Assembly: GCA_035544575.1 (NCBI GenBank)
Contig: DATKEC010000129.1
Span: 24,883-88,882, forward strand
Source: DATHWB01 sp035544575
GTDB taxonomy: Bacteria > Actinomycetota > Acidimicrobiia > Spongiisociales > ZC4RG35
Direction of reading: 5' to 3'
Length of the DNA stretch: 64,000 bases
This document shows, piece by piece, positions 7,980 to 16,929 of this stretch (within the stretch, counting starts at the first letter, position 1; the number at the start of each line of letters is the position of its first letter). The translations under genes and the position numbers were made by a program. The notes beneath the pieces were generated by a model. It was not told the DNA's origin. It did not search any database and saw nothing but the letters and a program-made list of their open reading frames with translations.

Positions 7980-9133
7980 TAGAAGGCGTCGAGGCGGGAG
8001 CGATAGCTGTCGACTGTGCGGCGCAGGTCGGTGACCGTGTCGCCTCCGAACTGGCGCTGAATCTCCTGTGCGAGGACGATCGCCACCATCTGCTCGGCGA
8101 CCACACCTGCCGCCGGCACCGCCACGACGTCGGACCGCTCGTAGAAGGCCGTCCTGGCCTCCTTGGTCACGACGTCGACCGTCTGTAGCGACTTCGGCAC
8201 CGTCGAGATGGGCTTCATGGCGGCGCGAACCCGAAGCGGGTCGCCGTTGGTCATTCCGCCTTCGGTTCCCCCGGCCCTGTTCGTCTCACGCATCGGGCCG
8301 TCCGGCGTGGCGATCAACTCGTCGTGGGCGCCGGATCCCCGCCGGGTGGCGGAGGTGAACCCGTCACCGATCTCGACGCCTTTGATCGCCTGGATGGACA
8401 TCAGGGCCTCGGCCAACCGCGCGTCCAGCTTCCGATCCCAGTGGACATGGCTGCCGATCCCGACTGGCACACCGTAGGCCAAGACCTCGACGACGCCACC
8501 CAGGGTGTCGCGGTCGGCGCGGGCGGCCTCGATCTCGTCGATCATCGCCGCTTCGGCGGAGGCGTCGAAGACCCGCACCGGCGATTGGTCGATCCGGTCG
8601 AGGTCTTCGGGTCGCGGGAGGGGTTCGGTCGGAGCAGTCACCGTGCCGATGGACACGACATGGCTGAAGACGGCGATGTCGAGTGCAGCCAGAAGCGACT
8701 TGGCCAAATATCCGACCACGGTCCTGGCCGCGGTTTCCCTGGCGGAGGCACGCTCCAGGATGTCGCGTGCATCATGGGTGTCGTACTTCATCATTCCGAC
8801 GAGATCTGCATGCCCTGGGCGCGGCGCTGTCAGCTGTTTCTTGGATTCGCCCGGCTGTGGGCTCATCTCCTCGGCCCACTTCTCGGCGTACTCGGTGTTG
8901 CGGATCACGATCGCCACCGGGGAGCCGAGCGTCCTGCCATGGCGGACTCCGCCGAGGATCTCGAGCGCGTCCTGTTCGATCTTCATCCGGCCGCCGCGTC
9001 CGAATCCCAGACGGCGGCGCGCCAGTTCGGCACCGAGCTCGTCTGCGAGGACTGGCAGGCCGGCGGGGAGACCCTCGACCACCGCGACCAGGGCCGGGCC
9101 GTGAGATTCGCCAGCAGTGAGGAATCGCAACAT
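7979..9133 (-). CDS. aroC: Chorismate synthase
   Basis: This FMN-dependent enzyme makes chorismate from EPSP, the last shikimate step. The 384-residue protein shows the three family signatures: GESHGPALVAVVEGLPAG near the N-terminus, RPGHADLVGMMKY with RASARETAARTVVGYLAK near residues 105-145, and the C-terminal VDVVTKEARTAFYERSD. The product length is normal. It lies 26 nt downstream of the prepilin peptidase gene and overlaps aroB by one base, so it is probably cotranscribed with both. Confidence 0.97.
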   Translation of the reverse strand: MLRFLTAGESHGPALVAVVEGLPAGLPVLADELGAELARRRLGFGRGGRMKIEQDALEILGGVRHGRTLGSPVAIVIRNTEYAEKWAEEMSPQPGESKKQLTAPRPGHADLVGMMKYDTHDARDILERASARETAARTVVGYLAKSLLAALDIAVFSHVVSIGTVTAPTEPLPRPEDLDRIDQSPVRVFDASAEAAMIDEIEAARADRDTLGGVVEVLAYGVPVGIGSHVHWDRKLDARLAEALMSIQAIKGVEIGDGFTSATRRGSGAHDELIATPDGPMRETNRAGGTEGGMTNGDPLRVRAAMKPISTVPKSLQTVDVVTKEARTAFYERSDVVAVPAAGVVAEQMVAIVLAQEIQRQFGGDTVTDLRRTVDSYRSRLDAF

Positions 9134-9159
9134 CGCGGCCGCAGGCTACCGGGTGGACT

Positions 9160-9885
9160 TCACCCCGTGATCATTCGTCCGAACGCCTCACCGAAGACCA
9201 ATGCCGCCCAGGCCCCGGCGAGCATCGGAGGGCCGTACGGCATCTCATCACCGCCTCGCACCCGCCGTGACAGGAGCAGAACGATGGCCGGGACACCCCC
9301 GATCACACCCGTGAAGAAGACTGCGAGCAGAGCGGTGCGCTGGGATTGAAAGGCTGTCACCGCCCCGAGGAGCACAGCCAGCTTGACATCGCCGAAGCCG
9401 AATCCGCCGCGTGCCACCAAGTACACGAGGAACAGGGCCCCGAAATAGCCCGCTGCACCGAGCAGCGCCGGCAGGAGACGATCGGTCCGGGATTCGATGA
9501 CCGCGCCCGCCCCGAGCAACACCGCCGTGGCAAGGGTGGCAGGGTAGAGAACGCGATTCGGGATCAGCTTGTGGTCGATGTCGGTGACGAAGAGGACAAC
9601 CGAGGTGGCGGCGACCACGAGATAGGCAGGAAGCAGCGCCCATTCCCCCGCCGTGACCACGCCGGCGGCGGCGAAGACAATCCCCGACGCCAGCCAGATC
9701 CACGGCTCGCGACTTCGGATCCGATGGCCCGATGCGCAAGAGAATGCCAACGGAACCCTGGGCGATTCACACGTTTCGCATCGTGGCCATGGGCCGTCGA
9801 AGGACCGGCGCACACCGGCGCGCACACCGAGGTGGTGGAGCTGGGATCCGAGAGCGACACCGAGCACGAACAGCAGGAAGGTCAT
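9160..9885 (-). CDS. Type IV prepilin peptidase (A24 family)
   Basis: This integral membrane aspartic protease cleaves the leader of type IV pilin-like or Tad/Flp pilins. The 241-residue protein has six to eight hydrophobic segments. The two catalytic aspartates are visible in FVTDIDHKLIPNR (near residue 105) and GFGDVKLAVLLG (near residue 170). The N-terminal cytoplasmic loop keeps a reduced cysteine motif, CETCESPRVPLAFSC, recalling the zinc-binding methylase domain of PilD. No pilin gene is in the window, so the substrates are unknown. Peptidases of this family are often found beside aroC in actinobacteria. Confidence 0.88.
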   Translation of the reverse strand: MTFLLFVLGVALGSQLHHLGVRAGVRRSFDGPWPRCETCESPRVPLAFSCASGHRIRSREPWIWLASGIVFAAAGVVTAGEWALLPAYLVVAATSVVLFVTDIDHKLIPNRVLYPATLATAVLLGAGAVIESRTDRLLPALLGAAGYFGALFLVYLVARGGFGFGDVKLAVLLGAVTAFQSQRTALLAVFFTGVIGGVPAIVLLLSRRVRGGDEMPYGPPMLAGAWAALVFGEAFGRMITG

Positions 9886-9924
9886 CGAGTGATGACGCTA
9901 GATCCGCTCATGGAGCGGGTGGTG

Positions 9925-11130
9925 TCAGTCCGAATCGGTGATGTCGCGCGAGACAGGACCCATCCGCCGCCGCCGCAGCAGCCCCATCGAGAAGCCCGAC
10001 TCGGCCTCTTCGGCCTCTTCGTGACCTTCGGCCTCGGAGAACACGCTCTCGAGGAACTCGTCTGTGTCCACCTCGAGGTCGTCGGAGACTCCCATCGCCT
10101 CCGCCCACCAGCCTCCGCGACCTACCGCAGACGCGGGAATGGCCTCGCCGCCCTCGTCGTCTTGGGCACCAGAGCTTTCTTCCTCGGCGGAACTCGCGGC
10201 AGCGGCCTCGATCTCAGGGGACCAGGGGTCGGCCGACCAGGCGTCGCTCGGCGCGGCATCGGTGACGGGCTCGGATGCCCACGGACTCTGCGCCGGCTCG
10301 GCGACGGGGGTCTCGATGCCGATCGCCCAGTCTGGCTTGTCGTCGGCGAAGACGGCGTCGGCAGGGGCTGGCGCGGGCTCTTCGTCGACGGGGGCAACCG
10401 CGACCGGTTCGTTGAACCAACGCTCCGCCGACGGCGCGGTGGGAGCAATCGTGACGGGGCCGGGCACTGCTTCGATGAGCGAATTCCGCATGAGTTGTGC
10501 CACCTCGCGAGCGGCCCGGAACTCGGTGGTCCCCAGCATGCGAGCGATCTCGGTGACACTGGAGCCGCCTTCCAGGGACGAAAGCACCCGCCACGTCGGC
10601 GCGTTCACGGTGACCTCGGCGTCCCGCAGCTCGCGCACCATGCGCACTGCGAGATCCATGTCGGAGATCGTCTGTTCGATGTCGGCCCAGTCAGCGGCAC
10701 GACGGTCCGCCTCGGCCACGACCTGCTCGGTGTCGAATGCCTGACCCGTGGCGAACCGGGAGCCGGCATCGACGAGGAATTCGAACGTTCCTCCTCCAGG
10801 CTTGCGGATCCGGTAGAGCGACTCGACGACGTGCTCGCGGACGAAATCGGAGAATTCCTCGGCCGTCCGGCTTTCGACCAGGGCTTCGGGAAGGCTCACG
10901 GGGTCGCGGCCCTCGACGCGGCTGGGATCGATGATTCCCGATGCGATCGCTTGATCGAGGAAGTCGACGTCCAAGGACACGGTTGCCAGCGCCAGCGCAC
11001 CCTCGTGGAGGTAGATGCGCCCATCAACTCCGCTCGTCTCGATGCGGAGACACCCGTTCTTCCCGGACCGTGCGAGCAGGCGCAGAACTTCGGGAAGCGG
11101 AAAGACTTCGATGTTGCCAGTCAGTGCCAT
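9925..11130 (-). CDS. DUF4388 (PatA-type) domain protein with acidic disordered tail
   Basis: The 401-residue protein starts MALTGNIEVFPLPEVLRLLARSG, and the stretch that follows with GCLRIE and GRIYLHEG is characteristic of DUF4388, found in PatA-like regulators. A helical region (about residues 110-230), including a winged-helix-like segment VLSSLEGGSSVTEIARMLG, follows. Residues about 240-365 are rich in Ala, Pro, Glu and Asp and probably disordered; the end is basic (LLRRRRMG). The biochemical role is unknown; the family often accompanies small GTPases and roadblock proteins. A clear GAGGAG ribosome-binding site precedes it, and the 138-nt upstream gap may hold its own promoter. Confidence 0.75.
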   Translation of the reverse strand: MALTGNIEVFPLPEVLRLLARSGKNGCLRIETSGVDGRIYLHEGALALATVSLDVDFLDQAIASGIIDPSRVEGRDPVSLPEALVESRTAEEFSDFVREHVVESLYRIRKPGGGTFEFLVDAGSRFATGQAFDTEQVVAEADRRAADWADIEQTISDMDLAVRMVRELRDAEVTVNAPTWRVLSSLEGGSSVTEIARMLGTTEFRAAREVAQLMRNSLIEAVPGPVTIAPTAPSAERWFNEPVAVAPVDEEPAPAPADAVFADDKPDWAIGIETPVAEPAQSPWASEPVTDAAPSDAWSADPWSPEIEAAAASSAEEESSGAQDDEGGEAIPASAVGRGGWWAEAMGVSDDLEVDTDEFLESVFSEAEGHEEAEEAESGFSMGLLRRRRMGPVSRDITDSD

Positions 11131-11268
11131 GTTGCTTGCGTCCTCCTCGGCTTGTGAAGAACTTCGGCGCTGCAGAAGGCCTCCTTAAGGGCTTTCATCC
11201 CTGCCGCCCGCCTGCTACTGCCGAGTGCGCGCCAGGGTGAAAGACCGAAAACGGGATCACGGTTTCGC

Positions 11269-12366
11269 TCAGGGAATGATCCCCGCCTCCCGGGATGCCG
11301 CCACGTTGGCATTGTGCTCTTCGAGGGTCACGGCGAAGGCATGTGAACCGTCTTCGGCCGTGAGGACGTAGTACCGGAACTCGGTCTCGGCCGGGGCGGC
11401 GGCAGCCTGCAGCGCAGCCAGACCCGGGGCGGAGATGGGACCGGGCGGGAGGCCAGAAACGACTCTCGTGTTGTACGGCGAATCGAAGGAGACATCGATT
11501 CCGGCCGGATCCCGGATCCCCATCGCGTAGAGCACGGTGGCATCGATGTCGAGACGCGCTCCATCGATGAGCCGATTCCGGATCACCGAGGACACGATGG
11601 GCCGTTCGTCGGCGACGCGGACCTCGCTCTCGATCAGAGAGGCGATGATGATGCCCTGGTAGCGGCTGAAGCCGGCGGCCTCGAGCGAGCTCCAGTCGAT
11701 GGCATCCATCCGCTGTTGCATGGTGTTCGAAAGGCGGCCCAGCATGTCTGCCGGGGTGGCCTGAGCGCTGAATCGATATGTGTCGGGGAACAGGAGGCCT
11801 TCCCAATCCATGAGCGTGGGCGCTTCCGGAAGTTCCGCGACGTCGGTCTCGACGAAACCCGATTCCAGAGCTTCGACGAAGAGCGACCTGTCGATGCCGG
11901 AAGCCTCGGCCAGCACATCGATGATCTCGGTCACCCGCAGTCCCTCGCGAATCGTCACGTCGAAGACCACGATGCGGGGACCCGCCTGCAGTTCGACGAT
12001 GATCTCCTGCATGGTGGACCCGGTGATGAACTCATAGGTACCCGATTGGAGATTGGCGTCCACTCCGGCAGCCCGTACAGCCGTCTCGAACTGTGACGCC
12101 GAGCGGACGAGGCCGGCGTCACGCAGGATTTCTCCGATGGTCTCTGCGCTGGCTCCGGAAGGAATGACCACTTCGACACGACGGCCGGGTTCGATCTCGG
12201 CGAACTCTTCTTCTTCGCTGGCGGCGATGCCGTCGCCGACACGCTGACCGAGCGACGACGCCACCGACACGAGCGCAAAGCCGACGATCACGGCGACCGC
12301 CACGATCAGCACCGGGCGGAGCAGGCGCCACGGGGGCGGCGGGGGAGGAAGGTCTTGCTGGGTCAT
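11269..12366 (-). CDS. mltG: Endolytic murein transglycosylase MltG (YceG-like)
   Basis: MltG is a membrane-anchored lytic transglycosylase that cuts nascent glycan strands and sets their length. The 365-residue protein has a short proline-rich cytoplasmic tail, one transmembrane helix (about residues 17-38), a LysM-like region and the YceG catalytic domain. The catalytic glutamate is in IIASLIESEVR, followed by the substrate motif SGLPPGPISAPGLAALQAAA. It starts one base after the ruvX stop, in the conserved alaS-ruvX-mltG order. In many actinobacteria aroE comes next; here a DUF4388 gene does. Confidence 0.93.
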   Translation of the reverse strand: MTQQDLPPPPPPWRLLRPVLIVAVAVIVGFALVSVASSLGQRVGDGIAASEEEEFAEIEPGRRVEVVIPSGASAETIGEILRDAGLVRSASQFETAVRAAGVDANLQSGTYEFITGSTMQEIIVELQAGPRIVVFDVTIREGLRVTEIIDVLAEASGIDRSLFVEALESGFVETDVAELPEAPTLMDWEGLLFPDTYRFSAQATPADMLGRLSNTMQQRMDAIDWSSLEAAGFSRYQGIIIASLIESEVRVADERPIVSSVIRNRLIDGARLDIDATVLYAMGIRDPAGIDVSFDSPYNTRVVSGLPPGPISAPGLAALQAAAAPAETEFRYYVLTAEDGSHAFAVTLEEHNANVAASREAGIIP

Positions 12367-12367
12367 C

Positions 12368-12802
12368 TCACTCTGGGTGATCGCGGTCGATCCGACGGGG
12401 CCGGTCGAGGAAGTGCCGCAGAATCACGGCTGCTGCGACTTTATCGACGTTCTCGCGCCTAGTTCTGCGTTTGGCACCGCCCTCCAGCATCGCCGACTCT
12501 GCGGTGGCCGTGGTGAAACGTTCGTCGACGAACACGACGTCGATGCCCGTCAGCTCGGCAACCCTGGCTCCGAACGCACGAGCAGACACGGCGGCAGGCC
12601 CCTCCCGACCGGACAATCCCACCGGCATTCCGACCACGACGAGCACGGGCTGATACTCCTCGATCAGCGACACCAGCGCATCGTCGAAGTCCTCGGCAGC
12701 CAGCACGGTCACCGGGGTCGCCACGATTCGCAACGGGTCGCTGACCGCCACGCCGATCCGTGTCGAGCCCGGATCGAGGGCGAGGACTCGCCCGACGCTC
12801 AC
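12368..12802 (-). CDS. ruvX: Putative pre-16S rRNA nuclease / Holliday-junction resolvase-like RuvX (YqgF)
   Basis: This 144-residue RNase H-fold protein belongs to the YqgF family, needed for 16S rRNA 5'-end maturation. The catalytic acidic residues are in LALDPGSTRIGVAVSD (Asp near residue 10), VVVGMPVGLSG and VDERFTTATAE, with a final NVDKVAAAVILRHFL helix carrying the last Asp. The GTG start overlaps the alaS stop by four bases. Length and motifs are typical. Confidence 0.95.
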   Translation of the reverse strand: MSVGRVLALDPGSTRIGVAVSDPLRIVATPVTVLAAEDFDDALVSLIEEYQPVLVVVGMPVGLSGREGPAAVSARAFGARVAELTGIDVVFVDERFTTATAESAMLEGGAKRRTRRENVDKVAAAVILRHFLDRPRRIDRDHPE

Positions 12803-15411
12803 TGCAGTGCCCGGCCGACCTCGTCCCGGGCGACATCGAGCGCGCTCGCGAGCTGGTCACCGCGTGGTCCCCCGGCCTGGGCCAGTTCCGGATCTCTCGA
12901 CCCTCCACCACCGAGCACGCGGGCGGCGGGGGCGAGCAGGTCCGAGGCCGACACTCCACGCCCGACGAGATCCTGACTGACAACCGCGATGAGGGCGCCT
13001 TTGCCGGACGCGGTTGCACCAAGCACGACAACGCCTGAACCGAGGCGATCACGCACGCCGAGAGCCAACTGGCGCAGCTGGTCGGCGGCCAGTTCACCGA
13101 CCGCGGCGACCACGGACCGTGTCTCGCCCACGCTGTCAGCGGTACCGGCGAGTTCGGCGGCCATCTCGCTCCGCCGCTGCGCGCGGATCGCGTCGAGTTC
13201 GTCTTCCAGCACCGCCACGCGGTCCATCAGTCCGCGTATGCGCTCGGGGACGTCAGCGGCGGGAGCCCTGAGAACGGAACCCGCCCGGTCCAGGTGGCTC
13301 CGCACCGCGACGAGGTGGTCGTAGGCTGCCTCGCCTGTCAGGGCTTCCACCCGCCGAATGTTCGAGCCGATCGATGCTTCGCCGAGGATCACGAGCGGAC
13401 CGACCTCACCGGCGGCGGAGGTGTGCGTCCCACCGCAGAACTCGACTGAGAACTCTCCCACTTTGACGACACGCACCGTGTCGCCGTACTTGTCACCGAA
13501 GAAGGCGAGGGCGCCCATCTCCTTGGCGCGATCCTGGCTCGTGACCTCGGTGTGCACGTGCGAGTTCTCGATCAGCTTGCGATTGGCCTGTGCCTCCACC
13601 TCGCCGGTTTCCTCGCGGCTGAGCGCCGCGAAGTGGCTGAAGTCGAAGCGAAGTCTTCCCGACTCGACGAGCGAGCCCGCCTGGTTGGCGTGGTCGCCCA
13701 GGACGTCACGCAAGGCCCAGTGGAGGACGTGTGTGCCCGTGTGTGACTTGCGGATTCGGTCTCGCCTCGGACTGTCGATGACCAGATCGGCTTCCTGGCC
13801 GACGTGGATCGTTCCGGTGCGGACCGTTCCGCGGTGGCCGTGGAAGCCCTGGACCGCGTGCTGGGTGTCGCCGATGGCGACCGCGCCGGAATCCGTGGAG
13901 ATGGTTCCGGTATCACCCACCTGGCCGCCGGACTCCGCGTAGAACGGCGTGCGGTCGAGGAAGATCTCGACTTCCCGCCCCTCTTCGGCGAACTCGATCT
14001 GCTCGCCCTCCGCCACCAACGCCAGAATCCGGCCGGAGGCCGCATCGCTCTCGTAGCCCACGAACCGGGTGGGGCCGGCGTCATCCATCACGGAGCGGTA
14101 GAACTCGCCGAGGACGGCAGCGTCGCCGCCCTTCCAGTTCTTCTTGGCCCGATGGCGCTGGGCATCCATCTCCGCGGTGAAGCCCGCCTCGTCCACCGTG
14201 GTGCCGCGCTCGGCCGCGATCTCGCGGGTGAGCTCGATCGGAAACCCGTACGTGTCGTGCAGCTTGAACGCCACCGATCCCGGAAGCTCGCTACGCGAGT
14301 CCTCGAGTTCCGAGTCGAGCAGTTGGTGGCCGGATTCCAGTGTTCGACGGAACCGTTCCTCCTCGCGGGAAACCACATCGATGATCAGGTCGCGTCGGTC
14401 TGTCAGCTCGGTGTACCAATCGCCGAGCGCTGCAACGCTGGCGTCGACGAGACCAGGGGTGACGAGTCCCGATCCCCCCAGCTGCCAGGCGTGACGAACC
14501 GCCCGGCGGATGATCCGCCGGAGAACGTATCCCCTCCCGTCATTGGAAGGCACCACACCGTCGGCGATGAGAACGCTCATCGTTCGTCCGTGATCGGCCA
14601 GGATGCGCAGGGAGACGTCACTCAGCGGGTCCGCCCCGTAAGCCACTCCGGTATGCGCCGCGCCCGCGTCGCGGACCGGTCGGATCGTGTCGATGTCGAA
14701 ACCGGACGGAACGTCTTGAAGGACCATCGCCAACCGTTCGAGTCCCATGCCGGTGTCGATGCTCTTGCGGGGTAGATCGCCGACGACGTGATAGGGCCGG
14801 TCCTGGATGTTCTGCATGAACACGAGGTTCCAGATCTCTATGAACCGCTCCTCACCACCCCCGATCGGCCCGCCGTCGGGGCCGTGTTCGGGGCCGCGGT
14901 CATAGAAGATCTCGGCGCACGGTCCACACGGACCAGGAACGCCCATCTGCCAGAAGTTGTCGTTGCCGCCGCGCTGGATGCGTTCGGCCGGAACTCCGAC
15001 GTGGTCACGCCACAGCTCGGCCGCTTCGTCGTCCTTTTCGTAGGCGGTGTACCACAATCGCTCCGGATCGAGACCGTAACCCTCGGTCAGGAGCTGATGC
15101 GACCAGCGCATCGCGTCCGGCTTGAAGTAGTCCCCGAACGAGAAGTTTCCGAGCATCTCGAAGAAGGACATGTGGCGGGCGGTCGTGCCGATGATGTCGA
15201 TGTCGATGGTGCGAATCGACTTCTGAACCGTGACGGCGCGACGGTATGGCGCCTCTTCCTCGCCGAGGAAGTAGGGCTTGAAGGGCACCATGCCCGCGTT
15301 CACCAGGAGCAGTGTCGGGTCGGTGGGGATCACGGGCGCCGAAGGCCGAACGGTGTGGCCGCGCTCGGCGAAGAATTCGAGAAATGTCCGTCGTATCGAG
15401 GTCGCGTCCAT
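12799..15411 (-). CDS. alaS: Alanyl-tRNA synthetase
   Basis: The 870-residue class II synthetase charges tRNA-Ala and edits mischarged Ser/Gly. It starts DATSIRRTFLEFFAERGH; motif 1 and 2 regions include NAGMVPFKPYFLG and TARHMSFFEMLGNFSFGDYF. The editing domain has HTGTH near residues 555-559 and the CGGTH zinc site near 658. A C-terminal coiled-coil and C-Ala domain with GKGALIAVVSQDLVGRG end the protein. It lies 48 nt after a small membrane-protein gene and overlaps ruvX by four bases. In Streptomyces-like genomes rpsD often lies just upstream; it is absent here. Confidence 0.97.
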   Translation of the reverse strand: MDATSIRRTFLEFFAERGHTVRPSAPVIPTDPTLLLVNAGMVPFKPYFLGEEEAPYRRAVTVQKSIRTIDIDIIGTTARHMSFFEMLGNFSFGDYFKPDAMRWSHQLLTEGYGLDPERLWYTAYEKDDEAAELWRDHVGVPAERIQRGGNDNFWQMGVPGPCGPCAEIFYDRGPEHGPDGGPIGGGEERFIEIWNLVFMQNIQDRPYHVVGDLPRKSIDTGMGLERLAMVLQDVPSGFDIDTIRPVRDAGAAHTGVAYGADPLSDVSLRILADHGRTMSVLIADGVVPSNDGRGYVLRRIIRRAVRHAWQLGGSGLVTPGLVDASVAALGDWYTELTDRRDLIIDVVSREEERFRRTLESGHQLLDSELEDSRSELPGSVAFKLHDTYGFPIELTREIAAERGTTVDEAGFTAEMDAQRHRAKKNWKGGDAAVLGEFYRSVMDDAGPTRFVGYESDAASGRILALVAEGEQIEFAEEGREVEIFLDRTPFYAESGGQVGDTGTISTDSGAVAIGDTQHAVQGFHGHRGTVRTGTIHVGQEADLVIDSPRRDRIRKSHTGTHVLHWALRDVLGDHANQAGSLVESGRLRFDFSHFAALSREETGEVEAQANRKLIENSHVHTEVTSQDRAKEMGALAFFGDKYGDTVRVVKVGEFSVEFCGGTHTSAAGEVGPLVILGEASIGSNIRRVEALTGEAAYDHLVAVRSHLDRAGSVLRAPAADVPERIRGLMDRVAVLEDELDAIRAQRRSEMAAELAGTADSVGETRSVVAAVGELAADQLRQLALGVRDRLGSGVVVLGATASGKGALIAVVSQDLVGRGVSASDLLAPAARVLGGGGSRDPELAQAGGPRGDQLASALDVARDEVGRALQ

Positions 15412-15459
15412 AGAACGGGCAACGGTACACGGCCGGGCTGAACAGACCTCCGGGGTTTC

Positions 15460-15648
15460 TCAGCGAACCCGGATCAGGCGCCGCCGGGGTGGAGCCAGCA
15501 GCCGGGCGGTGAGATCGAGCACATCGGCACCCGTCCGGAGGGCCGCGGTTTTGACATCGGCCGGGTGCGGCCGCCGGCGCAGCGCCCTGACGGTGATGAA
15601 GCCCCCCAGGAGGAGACCGGTGACGAACCAGGCGAGCCGATCGAACAT
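15460..15648 (-). CDS. Small single-pass membrane protein upstream of alaS
   Basis: The 62-residue product starts MFDRLAWFVTGLLLGGFITV, a clear N-terminal transmembrane helix, followed by a very basic tail with RALRRRPHP and PPRRRLIRVR. Small proteins of this layout (DUF6167-like) occur just upstream of alaS in many actinobacteria, so position supports it being real. The function is unknown. It sits 12 nt after the sugar-dehydrogenase stop and 48 nt before alaS, all on the minus strand. Confidence 0.7.
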   Translation of the reverse strand: MFDRLAWFVTGLLLGGFITVRALRRRPHPADVKTAALRTGADVLDLTARLLAPPRRRLIRVR

Positions 15649-15660
15649 GACTGCCCGACC

Positions 15661-16929
15661 CTACTCGTCGCGGACCGGGACGATCTTGGCAACGGTCCCC
15701 TCCCACGTGAGCACATACAACTCGCCGGCGGAGTCGACCCCGAAGCTGTTGACCTGTCCGATCCCCGTGAGCCATTCGGTGTGATCCTGGGGGGCCTCTC
15801 CGTCCCAGCGGAAACTCCGCAACCATCCACCGCACCAATCGGAGTAGAAGTACGTGCCCGCCAATTCGGGCATCGCCGCACCCCGATAGACCCGCCCGCC
15901 CGTGACCGAACATCCCTCGTCGTGGGCGTACTCGTGGACCGGCAGCGTCAGGTTCTCTGCGTCCGGGTCGCACCCCCGTTGAAAACAGGCTGATGCCTCC
16001 ATCCGAATCCACCCGAAGTTGAGACCGGCTTCGTCGAGCGAGACCACGTTGATCTCTTCGAAGCGCTCATGACCCACGTCGGCGATGTAGATGAAGCCCG
16101 ACGGCGGGTCGATCGCGAACCGCCACGGGTTGCGCAGGCCGAAAGCCCAGACTTCGGGTGCGCCGCCACCGTTGGCGAATGGATTGTCAGGCGGGATCGC
16201 ATACGGATCGCCGGCGTCGACGTCCAGGCGCAAGATCGACGACAGGAGCGTGTTCGGATCCTGGGAGTGCGCCGAGGCAGCACCTCCCTCACCCAACGAC
16301 AGATAGAGCATCCCGTCCGGCCCGAACTCGATCATGCCCCCGTTGTGCCGGACCGTTGGCTGTTCGAAGTTCAGCAGCACTTTCTCGGTGGACACCTCGA
16401 CAGCGGCTGCGCCGGGTTCCATGGTGAACTCGACCAGGCGAGTCGTGTCCGCCCCGTGGTAGTAGTACGCGAACAGCCGTCCGTTGACGCCGTGTTCGGG
16501 GTGGAATGCCATGCCGAGCAGACCCTGCTCGATGCCTCCGGAGTTGACCCGGTCCCGGAGATCGAGAAATGGGTCTGACAAAGGCGAGCCGTCGCCCCCC
16601 AACTCCCAGACGACGCCGGTGCGCTCGACGACCAGTCGCCGCTCTTCGCCGGGTGGGGAAAGGAGCAGCACCGGCTGGGAGAGGGAGTCCGTGACGGATT
16701 CGATGGCAACGCCGACGAGCGGGGCGGTGGCCTCGGTCGTGGTCGTCGTCTCCGGGAGCGTCGTCGTGGTGGTCGGCGGGGGGACTGTCGTGGCCGCCAC
16801 GGTGGCCGTGGTCGTCGGAGCGATCGAGGCGAGGGTGGTGCTCGCCTCGTCTTCGACGCCGGCAGTGCACGCCCCGATCGCGAAAACGGCGAGCGTGATT
16901 GCCCACCTCCGGGCGGTCCGCCCAGTCAT
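15661..16929 (-). CDS. Lipoprotein PQQ-type sugar dehydrogenase (beta-propeller)
   Basis: The 422-residue product belongs to the soluble glucose/sorbosone dehydrogenase family, which oxidises sugars outside the membrane with PQQ. A signal peptide ends in a lipobox (FAIGAC), so the mature protein should be lipid-anchored; a threonine-rich linker (about residues 25-70) follows. The propeller starts at VAIESVTDSLSQPVLLL and carries GLLGMAFHP, RHNGGMIEFGPDGMLYLSLG, GLRNPWRFAID and YIADVGHERFEEIN, all family signatures. The reading frame stays open much further upstream, but the ATG at MTGRTARRW overlaps the preceding gene by four bases. No PQQ biosynthesis genes are in the window, so cofactor use is inferred. 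Confidence 0.86.
   Translation of the reverse strand: MTGRTARRWAITLAVFAIGACTAGVEDEASTTLASIAPTTTATVAATTVPPPTTTTTLPETTTTTEATAPLVGVAIESVTDSLSQPVLLLSPPGEERRLVVERTGVVWELGGDGSPLSDPFLDLRDRVNSGGIEQGLLGMAFHPEHGVNGRLFAYYYHGADTTRLVEFTMEPGAAAVEVSTEKVLLNFEQPTVRHNGGMIEFGPDGMLYLSLGEGGAASAHSQDPNTLLSSILRLDVDAGDPYAIPPDNPFANGGGAPEVWAFGLRNPWRFAIDPPSGFIYIADVGHERFEEINVVSLDEAGLNFGWIRMEASACFQRGCDPDAENLTLPVHEYAHDEGCSVTGGRVYRGAAMPELAGTYFYSDWCGGWLRSFRWDGEAPQDHTEWLTGIGQVNSFGVDSAGELYVLTWEGTVAKIVPVRDE

Noticed and set aside
11131..11268. A possible riboswitch in the leader of the DUF4388 gene
   Set aside because: The 138-nt gap has a good GAGGAG site and some short inverted repeats but no match to cyclic-di-GMP, cyclic-di-AMP or cobalamin riboswitch cores that I could align by eye.
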